A stretch of DNA of 64,000 bases from Maledivibacter halophilus. Its GTDB lineage: Bacteria; Bacillota; Clostridia; Peptostreptococcales; Caminicellaceae. Shown in pieces: positions 47,508 to 56,568 of the stretch. The translations under genes were made by a program, and so were the position numbers. Positions within the stretch are counted from its first letter, which is position 1, and every line of letters starts with the position of its first letter. The notes beneath the pieces were generated by a model. That model was given only the letters and a program-made list of their open reading frames with translations, ran no database searches and had not been told where the DNA came from. The DNA lies in the NCBI RefSeq assembly GCF_900167445.1, contig NZ_FUZT01000007.1, positions 1 to 64,000 of the forward strand, given 5' to 3'.

Positions 47508-47567
47508 GATATATCCCCCTTTTTGTTGATTTTATTAAGAATATTTAATATTTTCCTTTCTATTGAA

Positions 47568-47595
47568 TAATGCCCGGTAAAAACCCGGGCATTAT
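47568..47595 (-). other. Strong hairpin between the binding-protein and permease genes
   Basis: ATAATGCCCGGT / ACCCGGGCATTAT, about 12 bp, GC-rich against the AT background. No T-run follows on the minus strand, so it is not a simple terminator. Such hairpins often protect the upstream binding-protein message and give it a higher level than the permeases. Confidence 0.6.
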
Positions 47596-47618
47596 ATTTG
47601 ATTATGGAAAAAATTTGT

Positions 47619-49412
47619 TTAATCTTCAATATATAAATTAACTACATCATGGGACCAGTTATATATTCCCGTGGGATTATATCCCTTAACTCTATTATTT
47701 ACCATATCTGTATAAAGGTTAGCATATAAAATCAATATAGGAATTTCATCATTTATATTAACTGCCCAATCGGAATAGAGCTGCTTTGCTTCTTCTCTAT
47801 CAAACTCTTTTCTAAGCTCTTCTAAAAGCTGGTCATTCTTTTCATTACGAAATTGAGCTGTATTGTCTCCACCGGGCTTGTCGAATTGAGAATGCCATGA
47901 ACTATATAAATCCTGTGCTGGATCAGGTGTATAAAAAGAAACTGCCATACTATACATATTAAAGCCTTCTCTTTCATCATAGACCTTGCTCATAAGGGAA
48001 TTAAAGTCCATCTGGCTTATTTTTAAATCTACACCAATTTGCTTATAATTATCGGCCATTAGTCCTGCAACCATATCCCACATTTCTGCTTCAGAAATCG
48101 ATGCTATGTGTATAGAAAGCTTTTTACCATCCTTGTATCGATAGCCATCATCTCCCATCTTCCAACCTGCTTCATCAAGGAGCTGCCCGGCTTTTTCAGG
48201 ACTAAAGTCATAGCTTGTAAGTTCCTGCTGGAGCTCCTTTGTATATCCCCAGGCAACCTGAGGCATAGGAACATCCTGAACACTGGCTAATCCTTTAAAA
48301 AAGGTATCTACAAAGGCCTTACGATTGAATCCATACACTAAAGCCTTACGAACATTTTTATCATCGGTAGGTGCTTCATTGCAATTAAATCTAAGATATC
48401 CATATCCAGCCCTAGGATATTGATAAAAATCAATAAAACCTCCTTCTTTAGCTATTTCTAAATTATCCGGGTCTATTTCTCCAGGAGCCATATCAATTTG
48501 ACCTGCCACCAGCTCTTCTGTTTGAGTTGCCATCTGGGTTTCTTTAATAATAATTTTAGGAATCTGGGGCTTCTTTTCACCAAAATATTTTTCATTTATA
48601 ACCAATTCTACATATTGTCCAGGTTCAAACTTGGATAGCTTATAGGGGCCACTGCCCAGTATCTTATGCTGCTTATCCTTTAAAGCCTGAGTATTACCCT
48701 TTTCAAATTTATAGAAATGCTCAGGAAGAATGTATAATTGTCCAATAAAATTCTCCATGTTGACCCTAAGGGCTTCTTTAAATTCAAAGGAAATTGTGTG
48801 ATCATCAATTATCTTTATACCTTCCATTGACTTGATTTTACCTTCCATATCATTATTATACTCTTCAAATCCAACTATATCCTTGACAACGGCAGTATGA
48901 CGACCATCATAGCTTGGATCAGCTATTGTATTATATGTAAAAGCAACATCTTTAGCTGTAAGTGGTGTACCATCGGAGAACACAACATCATCTTTCAAAT
49001 GAAATGTAAAGGTCTTCTCATCCTCTGAAACCTCATAGCTTTTCGCCAGAACATTTTCGATTTCATTTTTATTGTTATATCTTAAAAGTGGGCTAAAACA
49101 TACCCTCATAACATTCCCATCTGCCGCTGTTGAATTATATGAGCTTATAAACTGTCCCTTAAAACCATCGGTTTCTCCTACAATTAAAATATCACTTGAG
49201 TTTCTTGTTTTAGCTGGGTTTAAAGCAGTTTTATCACTTTCCTTTTTCTGTACATCCAGAGCATCTTTTTGCCCTTCTTTATTAATTTGCTCTGCAAGAT
49301 TTTTTCCTTCTGAATCCTGTGAAGTATTGTCTACTTCTTTACCACATCCAGATAAAGCCAAAGTAAAGATTAAACATAACACAAGAGTAATTGCTAATGA
49401 TTTTTTAAACAA
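47619..49412 (-). CDS. Peptide ABC transporter substrate-binding lipoprotein
   Basis: 597-residue SBP_bac_5 protein. The signal peptide ends in a lipobox LALSGC with the lipidated cysteine C23. Then come a charged linker (to about residue 70) and the binding fold, with LLRYNNKNEIENVLAKSYEVSEDEKTFTFHL and DVVFSDGTPLTAKDVAFTYN. It is longer than DppA (about 535) because of that linker. Starts with TTG at 49412 after GAGGGGG. First gene of the opp operon. Substrate specificity cannot be read. Confidence 0.93.
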   Translation of the reverse strand: MFKKSLAITLVLCLIFTLALSGCGKEVDNTSQDSEGKNLAEQINKEGQKDALDVQKKESDKTALNPAKTRNSSDILIVGETDGFKGQFISSYNSTAADGNVMRVCFSPLLRYNNKNEIENVLAKSYEVSEDEKTFTFHLKDDVVFSDGTPLTAKDVAFTYNTIADPSYDGRHTAVVKDIVGFEEYNNDMEGKIKSMEGIKIIDDHTISFEFKEALRVNMENFIGQLYILPEHFYKFEKGNTQALKDKQHKILGSGPYKLSKFEPGQYVELVINEKYFGEKKPQIPKIIIKETQMATQTEELVAGQIDMAPGEIDPDNLEIAKEGGFIDFYQYPRAGYGYLRFNCNEAPTDDKNVRKALVYGFNRKAFVDTFFKGLASVQDVPMPQVAWGYTKELQQELTSYDFSPEKAGQLLDEAGWKMGDDGYRYKDGKKLSIHIASISEAEMWDMVAGLMADNYKQIGVDLKISQMDFNSLMSKVYDEREGFNMYSMAVSFYTPDPAQDLYSSWHSQFDKPGGDNTAQFRNEKNDQLLEELRKEFDREEAKQLYSDWAVNINDEIPILILYANLYTDMVNNRVKGYNPTGIYNWSHDVVNLYIED

Positions 49413-49535
49413 TTTAAATCCCCCTCATTTTTTTAATAACATTCCCATACCAAACTTTATATGTTTAAAAAAATACCCCTTTCCTTTAGAAACTTTTTTA
49501 CCACCTCCTTTCAAATTAATATTTGTAAATATTTC

Positions 49536-49580
49536 GATATTCTTTGACAAAAAAATTTTTATGTATAATTTTTTTTATAT
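49536..49580. repeat. Direct repeat in the opp promoter region, unit 1
   Basis: GATATTCTTTGACAAAAAAA followed by a T-rich stretch ending TTTTTTTTATAT. A second copy with roughly 80% identity by eye is at 49672-49714, 136 bases away. The 370-base gap between the HTH gene and the binding-protein gene holds these two units and one hairpin. Confidence 0.5.
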
Positions 49581-49671
49581 AAAAAGCTATAATTAGCCTA
49601 TAATATGAATTAAAAAGGTACTATATATTCAATTTTTTCTTGTAAAAACAATTGATTTTCTAAGATTTTTT

Positions 49672-49714
49672 GATATTTTTAGACAAAAATTTTAATATAT
49701 GATTTTTTTTATAT
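49672..49714. repeat. Direct repeat in the opp promoter region, unit 2
   Basis: GATATTTTTAGACAAAAATT and on to TTTTTTTTATAT, parallel to unit 1. The pair may be operators for the adjacent HTH regulator or a promoter duplication. Confidence 0.45.
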
Positions 49715-49725
49715 GGCAAGGTACA

Positions 49726-49757
49726 ACTATCCTTCTTACAAATTTTAAAAGGATAGT
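49726..49757. other. Hairpin after the HTH regulator gene
   Basis: ACTATCCTT (49726-49734) and AAGGATAGT (49749-49757), 9 bp with a 14-base loop. No T-run follows on the minus strand. It may terminate or pause the regulator message weakly. Confidence 0.45.
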
Positions 49758-49784
49758 ATAAATGATTAGATAATTAGAGTTTTA

Positions 49785-50357
49785 CTATTTCTTTTCCTTT
49801 AACTTGGGCAGCATTAGAGAAGATATTGAATATTTTTTCGTATTTGATCTTGTTTTATCTTTTTTACCTTTTAAGTATTCCTTTAGCACTGATTCTAATT
49901 TATCCTGCAGCTCATTAATTTCTTCTAGAGTTAGATAATAATCATAGTAGTATAAGAACTTTTTAGGATATTCTTTTTCGTCTCCATATTCTACTGCTCT
50001 ATAAAAATCCCTAGATATATTTTCAAATATAGATATTGAAGCTTGTGTTAAGGATTCTAAAACATGCTTTTCACTTGTATTTAATATATTTCTGTCTATA
50101 ACAAAATTTTTAGCTGAAGGCCTATAATATTTTTCAACTATTCCAAGCTTCACCTTTTCTTCAACTAATTCCAGTATTCCCACCTTAAGCAAAGTTTTTA
50201 TGTGGTAATTTACTTTGGCATGGGGTTCTTCCATTTTATCAGCTATTTGTTTTGCCGTTGCAGAAGCTTCTTCAAAGGATTCAATGATTTCCAATCTGTA
50301 CGGATGGGCAATTGCCTTTATTTGTTCTAATTCCCTTAATACTAAAATTTCTTTCAT
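49785..50357 (-). CDS. ArsR-like winged-helix transcription regulator
   Basis: 190-residue protein. The N-terminal ~85 residues are a winged helix-turn-helix (QIKAIAHPYRLEIIESF, TAKQIADKMEEPHAKVNYHI, KTLLKVGILELV), close to the ArsR/HTH_20 group. The C-terminal ~100 residues are helical and of unknown ligand specificity. It is divided from the opp operon only by a 370-base repeat-bearing region, in the same direction, so it is a good candidate regulator of peptide uptake. The ATG at 50357 follows GGGAG with an 8-base gap. Confidence 0.85.
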   Translation of the reverse strand: MKEILVLRELEQIKAIAHPYRLEIIESFEEASATAKQIADKMEEPHAKVNYHIKTLLKVGILELVEEKVKLGIVEKYYRPSAKNFVIDRNILNTSEKHVLESLTQASISIFENISRDFYRAVEYGDEKEYPKKFLYYYDYYLTLEEINELQDKLESVLKEYLKGKKDKTRSNTKKYSISSLMLPKLKEKK

Positions 50358-50605
50358 AATCAAAACTCCCTTTTTTAATGACTAATGCAATTATAAATAC
50401 TATAATAAATGAATTTGATAACTTGAAATTTATATATATTATATTATTTTTATGCTAATTAGTCAATATTTGTAATTTATTTCATTATAAGGTTCCAAGT
50501 TCAGATATAAATTTATACATTAAATTTTCCTAGTTCAGCTTATTGAAATTTTAATAGATTAAAAAATATATATTTTAAATGACAATGTTATTTATCTATA
50601 GAACC

Positions 50606-52273
50606 CTATAGTATTTCCATAATAAAATAAGTAATATCATCATCAAAATCTTTTATAGAATTTTCCAGTTTCTTTAATATGTAATTATTTAATTTTTCAC
50701 CACTGCTTTTACTATTTCGCACCAAAATATTGAGTAGTTTTTTATGATCTATTGAAGAATTTTTCTGCACATCTGTTAAACCATCTGTATAAAATATTAT
50801 TTTATCTCCCTCTTGAAGCTGAACCTTTGCACTTTCATACTGTGGTGTAAAAAATTCACTGAGCTGACATATTGGAAATCCTCTGCTCTTATCCAATAAT
50901 TCATACTCCCCTGTTCTTCTAATGAGAATAGGATAACAATTCATTCCTGCTGAACAATATGTTAAAACTTTATTAGGCTTATTATATGTAGCAAAAAAGG
51001 TTACTATGTGCATTTCTTCAGGAAAATTTAATTTATTAAATTCTTCATAAAAATTTTTTAGATTTTTATGGGGCTTTAATCCTCTATACCTTTTAATTAT
51101 CTTTTCATTTGACTTTACATTATTTATACTAAACATTGTGAGTAATGCTGCTGGAACACCATGACCAGTAACATCTAGTATATACATTGCTATATTATTT
51201 TTATTAATTTCATATATATCATAAAAATCTCCACTTAACTTTTCACAAGGTATATATTTTGAATTAAACACAACATTTTCAAATATTATTTTCTCAGGTG
51301 GTAAAAGAGATTGCTGAATAACTTTAGCATAGTCTAATTCTTTATTGAGCTTTTCATTGGCTTTTCTAAATTCTTCTGTTCTTATATTAACTATTTTCTC
51401 CAAATTATCTGCATATAAGCTTACCTTGCCTTGGGCTTCCTTAAGCTTCTTATAGGGCAAATCTATATTATATTTGTAAATCGAATGGTATATTAAATAA
51501 ACGCCCCAAACTTTATACACATGACCTAAAAGATTGAATGTATCATATACACTTCTATAAAGTGTAAAAAGTCCTTCACTAAATGTCATTAATATAAGAC
51601 CTGAAGATAATATAATCAAATATGTATTTGAGGTCTTTTCATAGGTTTTAATAAAGTTAATTATTGAAAGTATTTGTAAAGCCACTATAAAATATTCAAG
51701 ATATATTTTAAGGCTTGTCATACCTTTCCCCTGAATAAATAATGGAGGCAAAACATCTATTTTATATGTAACTATATGAAATATTATAAAAATTAATAAT
51801 ATATTTAAAATTATTGCTGATTTTTCATTAAATTTACTCTTCTTATAAAATGGAATAATTGAAGATATGAAAATCCCTACAGCCATTATTAGTCTTGCAA
51901 ACACCCAATATGTAGTTGCCATTTCTACAGAACTTTGCGCAAAAGTAAAAGGCATACCTTCATAGGATAATGTATGAAGAAAATCTATAGACCCTACTAT
52001 AAAGAATGTTGATGCTAATAATAATAATCTTACCCTCTTAGTATGTTTATAAGAGTAGTAGCAATTATTAAATATGATAAAGGCAAAAATAACACTAATA
52101 AACTCTAAAATTGTATGCCAGGTTAGAAAATTTACTACACTAAAAATAATATATATCTCATATTCAAAAACCATAGAAAGATAAAATACCAAAGAAGTTA
52201 TTACAAGGATTATTATAATATATAAATAGTCATTCTTAATTCCATATACTTTATTTCCCTTTTCTAAAATCAT
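50606..52273 (-). CDS. MASE3-like membrane sensor with SpoIIE-type PP2C phosphatase
   Basis: 555-residue protein. Residues 15-275 form eight or so hydrophobic segments of the MASE3 type (SIDFLHTLSYEGMPF is characteristic). A coiled region (about 285-330) joins a SpoIIE/RsbU phosphatase with metal-binding residues in LSGDFYDIY, LDVTGHGVPAA, FYTDGLTDVQ and the closing DFDDDITYFIMEI. Such phosphatases usually act on phosphorylated anti-anti-sigma factors, so it probably passes a membrane signal to a sigma-factor switch. No partner genes are adjacent. The ATG at 52273 follows TTGGAG. Confidence 0.88.
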   Translation of the reverse strand: MILEKGNKVYGIKNDYLYIIIILVITSLVFYLSMVFEYEIYIIFSVVNFLTWHTILEFISVIFAFIIFNNCYYSYKHTKRVRLLLLASTFFIVGSIDFLHTLSYEGMPFTFAQSSVEMATTYWVFARLIMAVGIFISSIIPFYKKSKFNEKSAIILNILLIFIIFHIVTYKIDVLPPLFIQGKGMTSLKIYLEYFIVALQILSIINFIKTYEKTSNTYLIILSSGLILMTFSEGLFTLYRSVYDTFNLLGHVYKVWGVYLIYHSIYKYNIDLPYKKLKEAQGKVSLYADNLEKIVNIRTEEFRKANEKLNKELDYAKVIQQSLLPPEKIIFENVVFNSKYIPCEKLSGDFYDIYEINKNNIAMYILDVTGHGVPAALLTMFSINNVKSNEKIIKRYRGLKPHKNLKNFYEEFNKLNFPEEMHIVTFFATYNKPNKVLTYCSAGMNCYPILIRRTGEYELLDKSRGFPICQLSEFFTPQYESAKVQLQEGDKIIFYTDGLTDVQKNSSIDHKKLLNILVRNSKSSGEKLNNYILKKLENSIKDFDDDITYFIMEIL

Positions 52274-52479
52274 TTCAGCACTCCAATTCAAAATATATTT
52301 TACCTATGGACAAATGCTCCACAGACCCTTTTAACTAAAAGTCAACTACTTTTGATTTCTATATAAAGTATTATTAAAATAAGAATTAAATATATATATT
52401 CTATAAAGGCACTAATTATCCTGCTTTTTTATTATACTTCGGTACATAAGTCCCGAACAAAAACGTTTAATGGTGCTTT

Positions 52480-52512
52480 TTGTAGTTCTAAGTAACAAAT
52501 TCTAAAATTTAA
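52480..52512. repeat. Short dispersed repeat with GTTCTAAG units, copy 2
   Basis: TTGTAGTTCTAAGTAACAAA followed by TTCTAAAATTTAA, matching 19928-19959. It lies in the 360-base gap between the phosphatase gene and glsA, which otherwise holds only the glsA terminator. Confidence 0.4.
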
Positions 52513-52545
52513 TGCTAACGATAATGAAAAGTCATTGTTTTTTTA

Positions 52546-52593
52546 TTTAAAAATATAGCTCCTTTATCTAATTACTATATAAAGAAGCTATAT
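52546..52593 (-). terminator. Terminator of glsA
   Basis: On the minus strand ATATAGCTTCTTTAT pairs with ATAAAGGAGCTATAT (one G-U pair), followed by TTTTAAATAAAA. It lies 44 bases after the glsA stop. Confidence 0.72.
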
Positions 52594-52636
52594 CAATATC
52601 ATATTAATACAACCTATTCATTTACAGTTTAAAAAA

Positions 52637-53551
52637 TTAAAATATACTCAGTTTTAATTCTTTTGACAAATCTTCTAAAAGCTTAACACCTGCTATGCTA
52701 TTTCCCTTGTAATCCAATGCAGGCCCTATTACTCCTATTCCCATTTTATTGGGAACCGAAGACATTATTCCACCACTTACTCCACTTTTGGAAGGGACTC
52801 CAACATTAATGGCAAACTCACCCGATGCATCATACATACCACATGTAACCATAAATGTTTTCACAATTTGAGTTAAATATTTAGGTACTAGTCGTTTTTT
52901 ACTTTCATTATCAATCCCTTGATTTGCTAAAACCATACCCATATTAGCAACATCCTCACAGGTTACTTCAATAGAACACTGCCTAAAATACAAATCCAGT
53001 ATATCTTCAACATCTCCTTCCAATATACCTATATCCCTTAAGAAATATGCTATTGAACGATTACGATCTCCAGTTTTCTTTTCACTTAAGTAAACATCCA
53101 TATTTATATCAAGCTTTGGATTTTTTGATACTTTCCTAAATAAATTAATTATTCTTTTAAATTTCTCTTCCTTTGTTTTTCCCTTTACTAATGATGTAAC
53201 AGCTATAGCACCAGCATTAATCATTGGATTAAGGGGTTTAGAAGGATTTAATGTTTCAAGCTTTATTATTGAATTAAAAGCATCTCCTGTAGGTTCTTTA
53301 CCCACTTTTTTAAAAACTTCTTCACCATTATCAAGTAAAGCCAACAATAAAACTATAGGCTTTGACATGCTTTGAACAGTAAATTTAGTTTCATAATCAC
53401 CAGCTCTATAAATTTTACCTTTTACATCTACAACTACTATTCCAAGTTTATTGGGATCCTTTTTGCTTAATTCTGGTATATAGCCTGCCACCTTTCCATA
53501 ATTTGTCCAAGCTCTATTTTTATCGACTAATTCATTTAATAAAAACTGCAT
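52637..53551 (-). CDS. glsA: Glutaminase
   Basis: 304-residue serine-dependent glutaminase that hydrolyses glutamine to glutamate and ammonia. Beta-lactamase-like active site with S61 and K64 in VQSMSKP; NPMINAGAIAV and SGVSGGIMSSVPNKMGIGV are signature blocks. The ATG at 53551 is nine bases after GGGAG and gives the usual length; a longer frame to 53581 is not supported. Supplies glutamate for fermentation. Confidence 0.95.
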   Translation of the reverse strand: MQFLLNELVDKNRAWTNYGKVAGYIPELSKKDPNKLGIVVVDVKGKIYRAGDYETKFTVQSMSKPIVLLLALLDNGEEVFKKVGKEPTGDAFNSIIKLETLNPSKPLNPMINAGAIAVTSLVKGKTKEEKFKRIINLFRKVSKNPKLDINMDVYLSEKKTGDRNRSIAYFLRDIGILEGDVEDILDLYFRQCSIEVTCEDVANMGMVLANQGIDNESKKRLVPKYLTQIVKTFMVTCGMYDASGEFAINVGVPSKSGVSGGIMSSVPNKMGIGVIGPALDYKGNSIAGVKLLEDLSKELKLSIF

Positions 53552-53660
53552 GAATTTCATCTCCCGTTTATAGAATATCATTACAGCTTTTACTTTAAAT
53601 CACATTTCTCTATTAGTCAATATTAAATTCTTTAAAACCTCTAAACTCTATACCCATTCA

Positions 53661-55328
53661 TTATTGTTCTACAAAACAGCTTTCTCCAATAAATTCCTTT
53701 AATATAGATGTCTGAAGTATATATTTATCATCATCAATTGATTTAAAATATTTTAAGAATTTAAGAAGTCTCTTGGCTTCAGCATATTCCGGCTGATTAT
53801 TATCTATTTCTTTTAGAAGTGGTACAGCATATTTTTTCAGCACTCCTAATTCATATACCAAGGCAGAATTAAACATAATATCAGCTTCCTCCTGAAATGG
53901 AAAGATATTCTTTTCTTCTCCCCTTCTAACAGATTTCCACAGTCTTAATGTGGCCAAAGCTGAATGACCTCTATACTTACTGTCTCTTACAATTCTTCTT
54001 ATAAGCCTTGTATCAGTTGTAGGGATTCTATTATGATGGTCAATATTTAACTGTGTAAGGGCGCTTATGTATATTTTGAATTTTTTATCATGGGGTATAT
54101 ATTCAGTTAATTTTTCGTTTAGTCCGTGGATACCTTCAATAATTATAGGCTGGTCTTTATCTATTTTTAACTTATCCCCTTTATATTCCCTTTTTCCCGT
54201 TATAAAATTGAAGAAAGGAATATTAACCTCTTGTCCTTGTATCAATTTAGTTATATGACGGTTAAATAATTCCACATCTACTGCCTCCAAAGCTTCAAAG
54301 TCATAATTTCCCTCTTTATCCCTTGGGGTAAATTCTCTGTCAACAAAATAGTCATCTGTAGATAATGTAACGGGATGAAGGCCATTTACCTTAAGTTGAA
54401 TCAATAATCTCTGAGCAAAGGTAGTTTTACCAGAAGACGATGGCCCGGCAATTAACACAACCCTTTTATTTCTTTTAGTTATCTCATCAGCAATTTGTGC
54501 AATTTTCTTTTCATGTAAAGCTTCTGATACTCTTATTAATTCAGGAATTTTATCTTTTTCTATAACTTCATTAAGATAGGCAACATGGCCTACATTCAGT
54601 ATGTTTCCCCATGTTTCTGCTTCACGAAATATTGAAGCCAGCTTTGGTTGCTCCACAAATTTTGGTATTTCATTTGGAGTTTCCTTTGTAGGAAATTGAA
54701 TTATTACACCAGGCAAATAAAACTTAAGTCTAAAATTATTTAAATATCCCGTTCTAGGCACCATATATCCATAGAAATAATTCTTCAGCCATCCGCAGCT
54801 ATAAATATTTATAGAATCCTTTTCTCTATATTTAAGCAGTTTTTCCTTTGCTTCCATTCCAAATTGTTTGAAAATTTTTCTAGCTTCTTCCTTAGGTATA
54901 GACCTTTTAATTAAAGGTATGTCTTCATTTATGATTTCTATCATTCTCTTTTCAATGGCCCTTACATCATCTTCATTTATAGGATCTTTATAATGTATTT
55001 CACAGTACAAGCCTTTGCTCAAAGAATGTTCTACACTTACTCTACATCCTTTAAACAACTCCATTGCTGCTCTAATAAACACAAAGGATAGACTCCTTTG
55101 GTATATTCTTTGACCGATGGACGTAGATAAATCTATAAATTCTATTTTAGCATCACTATCAAGCTCAAAGCCTAATTCTTTCAAATTATTATTGACCTTT
55201 GCAGCAACTATTAAAGCTCCATATTCTTTTTGAACCATATCCTTTATTTCTTCTAAGGTAGTTCCCTTTTTGATCTCTAATGCTGTACCATCCTTTAAAA
55301 AAACTTTTATATTATCTTTACTAGACAT
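53661..55328 (-). CDS. TGS-domain nucleoside (uridine-like) kinase
   Basis: 555-residue protein. N-terminal TGS domain (residues 1-65, VFLKDGTALEIKKGTTLEEI), a region like the threonyl-tRNA synthetase second domain, and from about residue 285 a phosphoribulokinase/uridine kinase domain with P-loop AGPSSSGKTTFAQRL and STDDYFVDRE. Known as a nucleoside kinase type in clostridia. The ATG at 55328 follows GGGGGAT. Substrate not defined by sequence alone. Confidence 0.9.
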   Translation of the reverse strand: MSSKDNIKVFLKDGTALEIKKGTTLEEIKDMVQKEYGALIVAAKVNNNLKELGFELDSDAKIEFIDLSTSIGQRIYQRSLSFVFIRAAMELFKGCRVSVEHSLSKGLYCEIHYKDPINEDDVRAIEKRMIEIINEDIPLIKRSIPKEEARKIFKQFGMEAKEKLLKYREKDSINIYSCGWLKNYFYGYMVPRTGYLNNFRLKFYLPGVIIQFPTKETPNEIPKFVEQPKLASIFREAETWGNILNVGHVAYLNEVIEKDKIPELIRVSEALHEKKIAQIADEITKRNKRVVLIAGPSSSGKTTFAQRLLIQLKVNGLHPVTLSTDDYFVDREFTPRDKEGNYDFEALEAVDVELFNRHITKLIQGQEVNIPFFNFITGKREYKGDKLKIDKDQPIIIEGIHGLNEKLTEYIPHDKKFKIYISALTQLNIDHHNRIPTTDTRLIRRIVRDSKYRGHSALATLRLWKSVRRGEEKNIFPFQEEADIMFNSALVYELGVLKKYAVPLLKEIDNNQPEYAEAKRLLKFLKYFKSIDDDKYILQTSILKEFIGESCFVEQ

Positions 55329-55408
55329 ATTATTTATCCCCCTATATCCTTTTTAAGTAAAGTTGATTAGATAATGAATATATTAAATATATACCACTAT
55401 TATAACAA

Positions 55409-55445
55409 TAAAAACTAAAAGTTCCCGTTTTAAAGGAACTTTTAG
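55409..55445 (-). terminator. Terminator of the CBS-domain gene
   Basis: CTAAAAGTTCC (55415-55425) and GGAACTTTTAG (55435-55445), 11 bp, followed on the minus strand by TTTTTATTG. It lies 16 bases after the stop at 55462. Confidence 0.85.
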
Positions 55446-55461
55446 ACTTTACCTATAAATA

Positions 55462-55893
55462 TTATCTCATTGGTGAGCTAGGCTTTGAAATATCACTTAA
55501 TGCATCTCCAGCTTCATTAACATAAATATTCTGTGTTGCAAAATCCCCAATAGCCACTATTCCTACTATTCTTCCATTTTCAACAACAGGAAGTCGTCTT
55601 ATCTGATTTTGTGCCATAATATCAGCTGCTTCATGGACATCTGTGTCTGGAGAAACCGAAACAACCTCTGTAGACATAACATCCTGAGCTCTTACATTTT
55701 CAACATTACTACCTTCAGCCACAGATCTTAAAACTATATCCCTATCAGTAACCATTCCAACAACATTTCTATTATTGTCACAAATAGGTATTGATCCAAC
55801 ATCTAGAGTTTTCATACTTTGAGCCACTTCCGGTAAAGAAGCATTAACATCAGCAGTTCTAACATTAGTAGTCATCAAGTCTTTTACTTTCAT
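55462..55893 (-). CDS. CBS-domain pair protein
   Basis: 143 residues, two CBS domains (about 1-60 and 68-128) with paired VGMVTDRDIVLR and VGIVAIGDFATQ ends. Stand-alone CBS pairs bind adenosine nucleotides and regulate partners; no partner is adjacent. The ATG follows GGAGG. Monocistronic, with its own terminator. Confidence 0.93.
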   Translation of the reverse strand: MKVKDLMTTNVRTADVNASLPEVAQSMKTLDVGSIPICDNNRNVVGMVTDRDIVLRSVAEGSNVENVRAQDVMSTEVVSVSPDTDVHEAADIMAQNQIRRLPVVENGRIVGIVAIGDFATQNIYVNEAGDALSDISKPSSPMR

Positions 55894-55965
55894 CCTTATT
55901 CCTCCTTAATTTACAGCAATCTTAAAGTATCAATTATAGGATATGCATTTTCAAATAAAAATAAA

Positions 55966-55993
55966 CAAAAAAACCAGAGAAAAATCTCTGGTT
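55966..55993 (-). terminator. Terminator of lepB
   Basis: AACCAGAGA / TCTCTGGTT, 9 bp with a 4-base loop, then seven T on the minus strand. It lies 7 bases after the lepB stop. Confidence 0.9.
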
Positions 55994-55999
55994 AGATTA

Positions 56000-56521
56000 C
56001 TAATCAACCTTTCCAATCTTATTAAATGGAAAAAGTCTTACTAAAACCTTTCCCCTTATTGTATCTACATCTACTGTTCCAACTCTGGGATCTCTGCTAT
56101 CTAGACTAGCTTCTCTATTATCTCCCATAACAAAAACTTCATCTTTATCAACTTCTATTTCAATATCACCCGATGTATAGTCACCATTAATGTAACCTTC
56201 CTCAACTTTTTCTCCATTTACATATATCTTACCATTCTTTACTTCTATCTTATCTCCTTCAACAGCTATTACACGCTTTATTAAATCCTTTTCTTTACCA
56301 TCAGGGGTTGTGAGATGGGATTTAAAAACAACTATATCTCCCCTTTCCGGTTCATGAATCATATAAGGAATTTTATTTATAATCAAATAATTATTAGGCT
56401 CTAATGTTGGATACATTGAATGTCCTTTTACCAAAGTTGGTCTTATAAATGTTGTAATAACAAGGGCTATAACAACAGATACTACAATTGTTTTAATCCA
56501 CTCAAATATTTCTTTAGTCAC
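56000..56521 (-). CDS. lepB: Signal peptidase I
   Basis: 173-residue membrane peptidase that cleaves secretory signal peptides. One N-terminal transmembrane segment (about 9-27), catalytic S35 in GHSMYPTL and K82 in LIKRVIAVEGD, then FVMGDNREASLDSRDPRVG. Starts with GTG at 56521, eight bases after AGGGAG. A longer frame to 56545 is out of register with that site. Confidence 0.96.
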   Translation of the reverse strand: MTKEIFEWIKTIVVSVVIALVITTFIRPTLVKGHSMYPTLEPNNYLIINKIPYMIHEPERGDIVVFKSHLTTPDGKEKDLIKRVIAVEGDKIEVKNGKIYVNGEKVEEGYINGDYTSGDIEIEVDKDEVFVMGDNREASLDSRDPRVGTVDVDTIRGKVLVRLFPFNKIGKVD

Positions 56522-56568
56522 AAACGCATCTCCCTTTCGTATCAATTAAATATTTTTCAATTTGAAAT

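Noticed and set aside
49540..49590. Plus-strand promoter TTGACA/TATAAT at 49548
   Set aside because: Spacer is only 14 bases and no plus-strand gene follows.
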